From NCBI RefSeq assembly GCF_014836495.1, contig NZ_JACSQT010000013.1, positions 22,320 to 86,319 of the forward strand: a DNA stretch of 64,000 nt, in the 5' to 3' direction. Below the pieces are notes generated by a model, which made no database searches, was not told the DNA's origin, and saw nothing but the letters and a program-made list of their open reading frames with translations. Positions 56,504 through 64,000 of the stretch are shown piece after piece; the stretch's first letter is position 1; the number at the start of each line of letters is the position of its first letter. This DNA is from Cytobacillus stercorigallinarum (lineage in GTDB: Bacteria; Bacillota; Bacilli; Bacillales; Cytobacillaceae). Both the position numbers and the translations under genes were made by a program.

Positions 56504-57577
56504 TTATAAATGTCGATCGGAAAAAAATTGGTCTTGTATAAGCTTGAGGCCTTCGTCAATCTTCCTAGCCCGTACCTCTCCTATACCTTCTACCTCATCT
56601 AATTCTTCAATAGAAGCTGCCGCTATATACCTCAGTTCCTCAAAACGATCAACGAGATTATCAATAATAATAGGTGGTAGTCGTGGCACCTTATGCAGCA
56701 CACGAATCCCTCTAGGATGAATGACTTCTTCAGTATGAATATAGCCATGGAAGCCTAGTAATTTCATGATAACTGAGTCTTCTAAAGTCTCACCTTTTGA
56801 TAACTCTTGAAGCTTTTGAAGCGCTTCTTTGGCCTTAATATCACGATCATTAGCATAATCCATAATAACGAATTCTGATTCTCTTTCCATTTCAATCAGT
56901 AACTCATTCATTTGTAAACGAATAAGACGTCCTTCTGTCCCTAACTCGCTTAAATAAGTTAGTAACTCATTTTTAATTCTTAACAGCATTTCTATATTAT
57001 GCATAACATTTAACACATCATTATAAGTCACCTGTTCTTCAAATTCGAGAATACCTAAATTAGATATACTTTGCTCAAGAACCACTTTATATTTTTCTAG
57101 TGTGGTAACTGCCACATTGGCCTTTGTTAATATCACACCAATATCCTTTAGTGAATAACGAGAAGCCCCTTTATATAAAGTAATGACGTTACGGCGTTGT
57201 GAAACAGCAATAACAAGCGCACCTGTTTGTTTCGCCACCCGTTCTGCTGTCCGATGTCGCATCCCTGTCTCTGAGGAAGGAATACTCGAATCTGGTGCGA
57301 GTTGGGCATTGGCAATCAGGATTTTGTTTCCTTCTTGATTGAGAATAATCGCCCCATCCATCTTCGCTAGCTCATATAAGTAGTTTGGCGAAAAAGGGCA
57401 ATTAATTTGAAAGCCCCCATCCACTAAACTAGCAATCTGCTCCTTAGAACAAAGAACAATTAATCCACCCGTATTTGCTCTTAATACATTATCTATACCT
57501 GCACGTAGGGGTGTCCCTGGTGCTAAAAATTTCAATAACTCACTGATTGTAATTTCGCTTTGTTTCTTTGAATCCAT
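56504..57577 (-). CDS. disA: DNA integrity scanning protein DisA, diadenylate cyclase
   Basis: 357 residues. The DAC domain has 'DGA' (Asp74-Ala76) and 'RHR' (107-109), the residues that make cyclic di-AMP. A helical spine follows, and the C-terminal helix-hairpin-helix DNA-binding part has '[20 protein letters not shown]'. DisA scans for branched DNA and delays sporulation when it finds lesions. It starts 4 nt after radA, whose product restrains it in B. subtilis. Confidence 0.98.
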   Translation of the reverse strand: MDSKKQSEITISELLKFLAPGTPLRAGIDNVLRANTGGLIVLCSKEQIASLVDGGFQINCPFSPNYLYELAKMDGAIILNQEGNKILIANAQLAPDSSIPSSETGMRHRTAERVAKQTGALVIAVSQRRNVITLYKGASRYSLKDIGVILTKANVAVTTLEKYKVVLEQSISNLGILEFEEQVTYNDVLNVMHNIEMLLRIKNELLTYLSELGTEGRLIRLQMNELLIEMERESEFVIMDYANDRDIKAKEALQKLQELSKGETLEDSVIMKLLGFHGYIHTEEVIHPRGIRVLHKVPRLPPIIIDNLVDRFEELRYIAAASIEELDEVEGIGEVRARKIDEGLKLIQDQFFSDRHL

Positions 57578-57581
57578 ATGC

Positions 57582-58961
57582 TTACCCTCCTAATGCAGCT
57601 TCAAGTGCTTCACTAACCGAGTGAACACCAATCAATTGAACATTTTTAGGACCTGTCCAGCCGCTCAAATTATTAGCCGGTAAAATAATCCTTTCAAACC
57701 CAAGTTTCGCAGCCTCCTGGACTCGCTGTTCAATCCTTGAAACTCTCCTTATTTCTCCAGTGAGGCCCACCTCACCAATAATGCAATCTGTTGCTCTTGT
57801 TGGTTTATCTCGAAAACTTGAAGCGATACTGACTGCTACCGCCAAATCAATTGCTGGTTCATCTAGTTTTACCCCACCGGCAACCTTCAAATACGCATCT
57901 TGATTTTGTAACAACATACCGACCCGTTTCTCCAATACCGCCATTAATAGAGGCACACGGTTATGATCAATCCCTGTTGCCATTCTTCTTGGGTTGCCAA
58001 AACTCGTAGGGGATATTAATGCTTGTATTTCTACAAGAACGGGTCGAGTTCCTTCCATTGAAGCCACAACAGTTGAACCCGCTGCTCCTTGTGATCGTTC
58101 TTCTAGGAAAATCTCTGAAGGGTTTGCCACTTCTTCTAAACCTAATTCTTTCATTTCAAAAATACCCATTTCATTCGTAGAACCAAATCGGTTTTTGACT
58201 GCTCTTAAAATTCGATACGTATGATGCCTTTCCCCTTCAAAATACAGCACCGTATCCACCATATGTTCAAGCAACCTAGGGCCTGCAATTGACCCTTCTT
58301 TTGTTACATGCCCAACAATAAAAATCGCAATCCCTTTTGTTTTCCCGATTCTCATAAGCTCAGCCGTACACTCTCTTACCTGTGAAACACTACCAGGAGC
58401 CGAGGTCACTTCCGGATGATAAATAGTTTGAATGGAGTCAATGATAACAAAGTCCGGCTTCACCTCATCAATCGTTTGACTAATCTCTTCTAAGCTTGTC
58501 TCCGCATAAACAAGTAAATGTTCTGATGAAATATTTAATCTGTCAGCTCGTAGCTTCGTTTGTCTTATCGACTCTTCTCCAGAAATATAAAGTACCGAAT
58601 GCTGTTTATTAGATAATTGGGAAGAAACTTGCAAGAGTAGTGTTGATTTCCCAATCCCAGGATCTCCACCAATTAAAACGAGCGATCCTCTGACAACGCC
58701 ACCACCAAGAACGCGATTTAACTCCTTCATTTCCGTATAAATACGTGGCTCATTGACTGTTTCGATTTTTGGAATCGGCGTCGCTTTTGCTCTAATCGTT
58801 GTCTCTTGTGTATGTGCAAACGCCCCTCTTCTCGAGTTAGCAGGCTTCTCTACTTCTTCCGTCATTTTGTTCCATACGCCACACCCGGGGCATTTCCCCA
58901 TCCACTTTGCCGATTCATAACCACATTCTTGACATATGAATTTTGATTTTCTTTTCGCCAA
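57582..58961 (-). CDS. radA: DNA repair protein RadA
   Basis: 459 residues. Zinc finger Cys10, Cys13, Cys24, Cys27; Walker A '[10 protein letters not shown]' (98-107); the RadA-specific 'KNRFG' (256-260); and a C-terminal Lon-protease-like domain. It is a branch-migration helicase in recombination. It lies between clpC (159-bp gap with terminator) and disA. Confidence 0.98.
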   Translation of the reverse strand: MAKRKSKFICQECGYESAKWMGKCPGCGVWNKMTEEVEKPANSRRGAFAHTQETTIRAKATPIPKIETVNEPRIYTEMKELNRVLGGGVVRGSLVLIGGDPGIGKSTLLLQVSSQLSNKQHSVLYISGEESIRQTKLRADRLNISSEHLLVYAETSLEEISQTIDEVKPDFVIIDSIQTIYHPEVTSAPGSVSQVRECTAELMRIGKTKGIAIFIVGHVTKEGSIAGPRLLEHMVDTVLYFEGERHHTYRILRAVKNRFGSTNEMGIFEMKELGLEEVANPSEIFLEERSQGAAGSTVVASMEGTRPVLVEIQALISPTSFGNPRRMATGIDHNRVPLLMAVLEKRVGMLLQNQDAYLKVAGGVKLDEPAIDLAVAVSIASSFRDKPTRATDCIIGEVGLTGEIRRVSRIEQRVQEAAKLGFERIILPANNLSGWTGPKNVQLIGVHSVSEALEAALGG

Positions 58962-59070
58962 TCTTCATTCTCCTTCTCTTTCGTACAACACATTTATATT
59001 CCTTACTATATCAATGGAACCGTTTGTATTCAAAGGTTAACATATAATTGGAAGAAAATTTGTTGTAATC

Positions 59071-59103
59071 AAAAAAGGTACACACTATTGATTAGCGTGT
59101 ACC
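59071..59103 (-). terminator. Intrinsic terminator after clpC
   Basis: GGTACAC (59103-59097) pairs with GTGTACC (59083-59077) in the minus-strand RNA around an AU-rich loop, followed by UUUUUUG. It lies 18 nt after the clpC stop. Read-through or a separate promoter must serve radA-disA. Confidence 0.88.
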
Positions 59104-59120
59104 TTCTCTCTAGCATTTCA

Positions 59121-61565
59121 TTATTTTTGTGCAGTACCAGTTGGTTCAGCTGTTTTTACGACAAATTCGCCGTCCTCAACATCGATTACTACCTCTTGAC
59201 CAGTCAGCACTTTTCCTCTTAATAATTCCTCAGATAAGCGGTCTTCAATATGCTTTTGGATCGCTCTTCTAAGCGGTCTTGCACCATACTCTGGATCGTA
59301 GCCTTCTTCGGAAATTTTTACCTTAGCAGCTTCAGATAGGGATAATGTAATATCCTGTTCTTTCAAGCGGTTCGTTAAGGCGTCGGACATGAGTGTAACA
59401 ATCTCTTGCAGATGCTTTCTTTCTAATGCATGGAAGACAATAATCTCATCGATACGGTTTAAGAATTCAGGTCTGAAGGCCTTTTTCAATTCCTCCATAA
59501 CCTTGCCTTTCATATCTTTGTAATCATGTTCATCATCTTGAATATTGAAGCCTACATATTTATTGCGCTTAAGTGCTTCTGCACCAACATTTGACGTCAT
59601 GATTAACACCGTGTTTCGGAAATCGACTGTACGCCCTTTAGAATCTGTTAACCGTCCATCTTCTAATACTTGCAGAAGAATGTTAAATACATCCGGATGG
59701 GCTTTCTCAATTTCATCTAGTAAGACAACTGAATACGGTTTTCTACGTACTTTCTCAGTTAATTGGCCTCCTTCTTCAAATCCAACATAACCTGGAGGTG
59801 AACCAACTAATCTAGATGTGGAGTGCTTCTCCATATACTCCGACATATCGATGCGAATCATTGCTTCCTCATCACCGAACATCGCTTCAGCTAAGGCGCG
59901 AGCAAGTTCTGTTTTACCCACCCCTGTTGGACCTAGGAAAACGAAAGAACCGATTGGTCTCTTCGGATCTTTAAGACCCGCTCTCGCCCGTCTAACTGCT
60001 TTAGAGATCGCCTTAACGGCTTCCTCTTGACCAATTACGCGAGAATGTAAGATTTCTTCTAAATTCAATAGTTTTTCTGTCTCAGTTTGTGCCAATTTAG
60101 TAACCGGAATTCCTGTCCAGTTAGAAACGACATTGGCAATATCCTCAACAGTCACTTCACTATTTTCTTTCCCTTGCTTTTCTTTCCACGTTTTCTTCGT
60201 TTCTTCTAACTTTTCTCTTAGTCTTTGTTCATTGTCTCTTAAAGAGGCTGCTTTCTCAAACTCTTGACTTTGAACAGCTGCATCCTTTTCTTTTCTTACA
60301 TCTTCTAATTTAACTTCCAACTCTTTGAGGTTCGGAGGCGTTGTATAAGAACGGAGACGAACTTTTGAACCTGCTTCATCAATTAAATCAATCGCTTTAT
60401 CTGGTAAGAAACGATCAGAGATATAACGGTCTGATAATTTAACTGCCGCTTCAATGGATTGATCCGTAATGGTCACACGGTGATGAGCTTCATATCGGTC
60501 ACGTAGTCCTTTTAAAATCTGTACAGACTCATCTGCAGTCGGCTCATCAACCGTAATTGGTTGGAATCTACGCTCAAGAGCTGCATCCTTCTCAATATAT
60601 TTGCGATACTCATCTAGTGTCGTTGCTCCAATACATTGGAGCTCTCCACGCGCAAGTGATGGCTTTAGAATATTTGATGCATCAATCGCTCCTTCTGCTC
60701 CACCAGCGCCAATTAATGTATGCAACTCATCAATGAACAAAATAATGTTACCAGCTTGACGAATTTCGTCCATCACTTTCTTCAAACGATCCTCAAATTC
60801 GCCTCGGTATTTCGTACCTGCAACAACCGTACCCATATCTAATGTCATTACACGTTTATCACGTAGCGTCTCAGGCACTTCATTATTTATGATTTGTTGT
60901 GCTAGGCCTTCTGCTATTGCAGTTTTCCCAACACCAGGTTCTCCAATTAATACTGGGTTATTTTTAGTTCTTCTGCTTAATACTTCAATTACACGTTGAA
61001 TCTCTTTACTACGGCCAATAACTGGATCTAAGCTTCCTTCACGTGCGATGGCAGTTAAGTCTCTTGCCAAGCCATCTAATGTTGGTGTATTTGCATTGGC
61101 TGACGAGCTGCCCTGATGTCCGTTAGACTCGCTACTTCCAAGTAATTGTAGTACTTGCTGTCTTGCTTTATTTAAACTTACGCCAAGGTTATTAAGTACT
61201 CTTGCAGCTACACCTTCACCTTCTCTAATTAAACCAAGCAAGATGTGCTCAGTTCCCACATAGGAATGGCCCAACTTTCTTGCTTCATCCATTGATAGTT
61301 CAATTACTTTTTTAGCTCGTGGTGTATAATGCGGTGTTTGGGAGGCTTCTTGCCCTCTACCTATTAGATTTTCAACTTCCATTTGAATTTTTTCTGAACC
61401 CAGACCTAAGGCATAAAGTGCTTTAGCGGCAATTCCTTCACCTTCACTTACTAACCCTAGAAGTATATGCTCAGTTCCAATATTGTTATGTCCTAAACGA
61501 ATGGCTTCTTCCTGTGCTAATGCTAATACTTTTTGTGCTCTCTCAGTAAAACGTCCAAACATCAT
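59121..61565 (-). CDS. clpC: ATP-dependent Clp protease ATPase subunit ClpC
   Basis: 814 residues. Double Clp-N repeat (1 to about 145), AAA+ module 1 with Walker A 'GEPGVGKT' (208-215), an M-domain coiled coil around 410-480, and AAA+ module 2 with 'GPTGVGKTE' near 545. ClpC with adaptor MecA or McsB unfolds proteins for ClpP. Controlled by CtsR through the operator at 63712-63727. Ends '[10 protein letters not shown]'. Confidence 0.98.
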   Translation of the reverse strand: MMFGRFTERAQKVLALAQEEAIRLGHNNIGTEHILLGLVSEGEGIAAKALYALGLGSEKIQMEVENLIGRGQEASQTPHYTPRAKKVIELSMDEARKLGHSYVGTEHILLGLIREGEGVAARVLNNLGVSLNKARQQVLQLLGSSESNGHQGSSSANANTPTLDGLARDLTAIAREGSLDPVIGRSKEIQRVIEVLSRRTKNNPVLIGEPGVGKTAIAEGLAQQIINNEVPETLRDKRVMTLDMGTVVAGTKYRGEFEDRLKKVMDEIRQAGNIILFIDELHTLIGAGGAEGAIDASNILKPSLARGELQCIGATTLDEYRKYIEKDAALERRFQPITVDEPTADESVQILKGLRDRYEAHHRVTITDQSIEAAVKLSDRYISDRFLPDKAIDLIDEAGSKVRLRSYTTPPNLKELEVKLEDVRKEKDAAVQSQEFEKAASLRDNEQRLREKLEETKKTWKEKQGKENSEVTVEDIANVVSNWTGIPVTKLAQTETEKLLNLEEILHSRVIGQEEAVKAISKAVRRARAGLKDPKRPIGSFVFLGPTGVGKTELARALAEAMFGDEEAMIRIDMSEYMEKHSTSRLVGSPPGYVGFEEGGQLTEKVRRKPYSVVLLDEIEKAHPDVFNILLQVLEDGRLTDSKGRTVDFRNTVLIMTSNVGAEALKRNKYVGFNIQDDEHDYKDMKGKVMEELKKAFRPEFLNRIDEIIVFHALERKHLQEIVTLMSDALTNRLKEQDITLSLSEAAKVKISEEGYDPEYGARPLRRAIQKHIEDRLSEELLRGKVLTGQEVVIDVEDGEFVVKTAEPTGTAQK

Positions 61566-61571
61566 CTATCA

Positions 61572-62657
61572 TCATCCTCCCAACTCTTGATCTTCCATTT
61601 TTAATCTTTCTCGAATAAGAGAAGCTCTGCGAATATCCCGTTCAAACGGTCGCAATGGGCCTCCAGCATATTGCTGTAAAAATCCTGGTTGTGTTAAGAC
61701 CATTAACTCATTTAATATATTTTTTGATATGCCTTGTAGATAGTCCATGTCTATTCCAAGGCGAACATCCGATAAACATCTAGCCGCTTCTTTTGACTCA
61801 ATGATTCGGCTATTAGATAAAATACCATAGGATCTGAAGACTCTATCTTCTAATTGTATGTTAGAGGTTTTCGCTAATGCTTCTCTTGCTGACCTTTCCT
61901 GCGAAATTAATTGCTCCACAACACTTTTTAAATCCTCAGCAATATCTTCTTCTGATTTCCCTAATGTGATTTGGTTAGAAACCTGAAAGATATTACCTAA
62001 TGCTTCGCTACCTTCACCATAAATTCCTCTAACAACTAAACCAAGTTGGTTAATTGCCGGAATGATTCTATTCATTTGGTGAGTTAATACCAATCCTGGT
62101 AAATGCATCATGACAGAAGCTCTAAGTCCTGTGCCTACATTAGTTGGGCAACTAGTTAAATACCCTACCTGTTCATCATATGCATAATCAATCTCAGTTT
62201 CTAACCAATCATCAATTTGATTAGCAACTTCTAATGCTTCTGATAATTGAAACCCTGGAAATAAACACTGTATACGTATATGATCTTCTTCATTCAACAT
62301 AATGCTAACCTCTTCATTTTCTGTAAGTAGGCAGGCACCATGACTAGCGTTTTCTGCTAAATGAGGACTAATTAAATGTTTTTCCATCAACACCCTTTTT
62401 TGCAAAGGTTGTAGATCATCCATCTGCAATAATGAAAAGTCACCATACGTATCAAAAGTCGATTTTTCCATTCTTGCTTTAATAATATCTATTACACGTT
62501 TAGCTTCATCATGGGAAAAGATTGTTGGAAAATTAACCTGTTTAATATTGCGGGCTAAACGAATTCTAGAACTAAGTACGATATCAGAATCAGGACCTTC
62601 CGCACTCATCCAAGAGCTGACAGCCTGATTGATAAACCTTTCTAAAGACAAGTTCAT
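61572..62657 (-). CDS. mcsB: Protein arginine kinase McsB
   Basis: 361 residues with the phosphagen-kinase-like fold: '[20 protein letters not shown]', '[20 protein letters not shown]', '[20 protein letters not shown]'. McsB marks proteins on arginine for ClpC-ClpP and inactivates CtsR in heat stress. Its ATG overlaps the mcsA stop (ATGA); it ends 6 nt before clpC. Confidence 0.97.
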   Translation of the reverse strand: MNLSLERFINQAVSSWMSAEGPDSDIVLSSRIRLARNIKQVNFPTIFSHDEAKRVIDIIKARMEKSTFDTYGDFSLLQMDDLQPLQKRVLMEKHLISPHLAENASHGACLLTENEEVSIMLNEEDHIRIQCLFPGFQLSEALEVANQIDDWLETEIDYAYDEQVGYLTSCPTNVGTGLRASVMMHLPGLVLTHQMNRIIPAINQLGLVVRGIYGEGSEALGNIFQVSNQITLGKSEEDIAEDLKSVVEQLISQERSAREALAKTSNIQLEDRVFRSYGILSNSRIIESKEAARCLSDVRLGIDMDYLQGISKNILNELMVLTQPGFLQQYAGGPLRPFERDIRRASLIRERLKMEDQELGG

Positions 62658-63211
62658 TCCCCTCCCTCTAGATGGTTTTTCATTTCTTTTTCCAATTGAC
62701 GTATTGCGTCTCTTGTCTCTGCAGCTTTCTCAAATTCCTCTTTAGTTATAAGTTCTTTTAAGGTTATTTTCAAATCCTCAATTTGCTTTTTCAAATGGAT
62801 ATCTCCACCCATTCTTGTCGGAATTTTACCGTTATGATTCCAATTCCCACTATGAAGTCTCTTAATAATTGGCCTCAACTGTGCTCGAAAGGAATCATAA
62901 CAATGGGCACATCCAAATTTCCCGACTTTAACAAATTGAGGAAAGGTCATCGAACATTGTTCACACTGTACTACCTGCGTTTGTTTATTTAACTGAGCTT
63001 GGTTATTTGCATAACTCGTATCTATATTAAATAATCCGCTCAATAGATTATTAATAGAAAATCCAGAGCCGTTATTTATCATAAACATATCGCCATGTTC
63101 TTGGGCACATTTTTCGCATAAATGGAACTCAGCCTTTTCACCATTCATAATTTTTGTAAAATGTAGAGTCGCAGGTCTCTGATTACATTCTTGGCATACC
63201 ATCTGTTTCAC
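62654..63211 (-). CDS. mcsA: McsA, zinc-binding activator of McsB
   Basis: 185 residues. Zinc sites Cys6/Cys9 and Cys32/Cys35 ('CQECN', '[10 protein letters not shown]'), a second Cys-x-x-Cys set in '[20 protein letters not shown]', and a C-terminal UVR-like helix ('[20 protein letters not shown]'). McsA stimulates the McsB kinase. It lies 18 nt after ctsR. Confidence 0.97.
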   Translation of the reverse strand: MKQMVCQECNQRPATLHFTKIMNGEKAEFHLCEKCAQEHGDMFMINNGSGFSINNLLSGLFNIDTSYANNQAQLNKQTQVVQCEQCSMTFPQFVKVGKFGCAHCYDSFRAQLRPIIKRLHSGNWNHNGKIPTRMGGDIHLKKQIEDLKITLKELITKEEFEKAAETRDAIRQLEKEMKNHLEGGE

Positions 63212-63229
63212 CCCTCCATACTTTACAGC

Positions 63230-63691
63230 CTACTTATATTTCAATGTATTTAGCATCGCAACAAGCATCCTTGCTCTTAACTCATCCCTATAGGGTAACT
63301 CTAAGTAAAGAACTGAACGGTCAATGACACTCAACATAATCTTCGCTTCTCTAGTAGTAATAATCTCTTCTTCAACTAATCTGTTTATAATATTTTCAGC
63401 ACTATTTTGAGAAATACGATCACGTACAATCCCAATCAATTGATTAATTAAATCAACATAATCATATGCTTGCACTTTGGTAATTCTTATATAACCACCA
63501 CCGCCACGTTTGCTTTCGACAGCATAGCCTTTTTCAACTGTAAACCGAGTATTTATTACGTAATTTATTTGAGATGGGACACATTGAAATTTATCAGCAA
63601 TCTCGCTCCGCTTAATTTCAACAATTTCCCTTTCACTAAGTTCCAAGACTTCTTTAAGATATTTTTCAATAATATCTGATATATTTTTCAC
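63230..63691 (-). CDS. ctsR: Transcriptional repressor CtsR
   Basis: 153 residues. The winged helix-turn-helix domain is 'EIADKFQCVPSQINYVINTR'; the Gly-rich wing is 'SKRGGGGYIRI' and works as the heat sensor. CtsR represses clp genes and its own operon by binding GGTCAAA tandem boxes; one such box lies between the promoter and the start. Confidence 0.98.
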   Translation of the reverse strand: MKNISDIIEKYLKEVLELSEREIVEIKRSEIADKFQCVPSQINYVINTRFTVEKGYAVESKRGGGGYIRITKVQAYDYVDLINQLIGIVRDRISQNSAENIINRLVEEEIITTREAKIMLSVIDRSVLYLELPYRDELRARMLVAMLNTLKYK

Positions 63692-63711
63692 CCGGCCTCC
63701 CCCTATCTGAC

Positions 63712-63727
63712 TTTGACTATATTTGAC
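63712..63727 (-). promoter_or_regulatory. CtsR operator
   Basis: In the minus direction GTCAAA-TATA-GTCAAA is a tandem heptad box like the CtsR consensus (GGTCAAA NAN GGTCAAA). It lies just after the -10 at 63732-63737, so bound CtsR would block initiation. Confidence 0.88.
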
Positions 63728-63731
63728 ATAA

Positions 63732-63761
63732 ATTATACATGATTTGTGTGAAATGTTGCAA
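63732..63761 (-). promoter_or_regulatory. Promoter of the ctsR operon
   Basis: TTGCAA (63756-63761), an 18-nt spacer and TATAAT (63732-63737). The transcript starts inside the CtsR box and covers ctsR-mcsA-mcsB-clpC. The remaining gap up to the rrn terminator (63762-63902) is AT-rich with nothing else recognised. Confidence 0.75.
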
Positions 63762-63902
63762 CGAAGTAGTATTATTAATTTTCCCCTTTTTTTCTAAATC
63801 TCAAACGTATGAAAGATAGGTTCGTTCATTAAATTTATATTATGTATAGATTATTTAATTGTTATTTGTCCATTTAAATAAACGAATGTATGATAGCACT
63901 AC

Positions 63903-63931
63903 AAAAAAGAGCACATTCAAATGATGTGCTC
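63903..63931 (-). terminator. Terminator of the rRNA operon
   Basis: GAGCACAT (63931-63924) pairs with ATGTGCTC (63916-63909) in the minus-strand RNA, followed by UUUUUU. It lies about 10 nt after the 5S rRNA 3' end. Confidence 0.92.
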
Positions 63932-63940
63932 TTTCATCTT

Positions 63941-64000
63941 GCCCGGCAACGTCCTACTCTCACAAGGGGACAGCCCCTAACTACCATCGGCGCTGAGAAG
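63941..64000 (-). rRNA. rrf: 5S rRNA, 3' half (runs off the window)
   Basis: The reverse complement contains CAGCGCCGATGGTAGTT and GTGAGAGTAGGACGTTGCCG, the conserved 3' half of bacterial 5S rRNA, ending near 63941. An rrn operon directly upstream of ctsR is the arrangement known from B. subtilis. The 5' half and any 23S/16S genes are outside the window. Confidence 0.95.

Overview
The window is the core ribosomal-protein / RNA-polymerase region of a low-GC, endospore-forming Bacillales bacterium, shown in inverted orientation, so almost every gene is on the minus strand. The call rests on the gene order (ctsR-mcsA-mcsB-clpC-radA-disA ... rplK-rplA-rplJ-rplL-rpoB-rpoC ... S10-spc-alpha operons, ecfA1-ecfA2-ecfT-truA-rplM-rpsI). 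It is supported by sigH, disA and a GerA-family protein, AGGAGG-type ribosome binding sites, T-box and SAM-I leaders, and near-identity of many proteins to Bacillus subtilis orthologues as I remember them. I do not assign a genus.

Read in the direction of transcription (from 64000 down to 1), the layout is as follows. (a) The 3' end of a 5S rRNA with the rrn terminator. (b) The CtsR-controlled ctsR-mcsA-mcsB-clpC-radA-disA stress and DNA-integrity block, then yacL. (c) ispD-ispF and gltX. (d) cysE-cysS-mrnC-rlmB-rae1 behind a T-box. (e) sigH, then rpmG-secE-nusG. (f) rplK-rplA and rplJ-rplL with autoregulatory-type leaders, an rsmC-like methyltransferase, and rpoB-rpoC. (g) The str operon: rplGB(ybxF)-rpsL-rpsG-fusA-tufA. 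(h) An accessory insertion on the plus strand: SAM riboswitch, yitJ-like gene, full-length B12-dependent metH. (i) The S10-spc-alpha cluster, rpsJ to rplQ. (j) A 1.6-kb gene-free gap with a 51-bp tandem repeat array. (k) The ECF transporter module, truA, rplM, rpsI. (l) A lone GerA-family germination protein and the start of a WxL/DUF916 cell-surface cluster.

Most of the window is conserved housekeeping. Its genes work together in making ribosomes and RNA polymerase, in early translation and secretion (SecY, SecE, Map, IF1, EF-Tu, EF-G), in RNA maturation (Mini-III, RlmB, Rae1) and in stress proteolysis (CtsR/McsAB/ClpC). The methionine module is independent: it has its own promoter, SAM riboswitch and terminators, and points against its neighbours.

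The parts worth a second look lie between genes. They are: the 51-bp array at 7841-8560; a set of nested inverted repeats at 8750-9076; a 28-codon leader ORF with a consensus ribosome binding site upstream of rpoB; a 9-codon ORF coupled to rpsJ; an intrinsic terminator between secE and nusG; a perfect hairpin abutting the WxL gene's ribosome binding site; and a duplicated promoter segment before the ECF operon. Starts were reassigned from ribosome-binding-site spacing and family length for WxL, rpoA, rplR, rplX, rpmC, rplP, rplC, rpsJ, yitJ, rplGB, rpoB, the methyltransferase, rplJ, rplA, rplK, sigH, mrnC and ispF.
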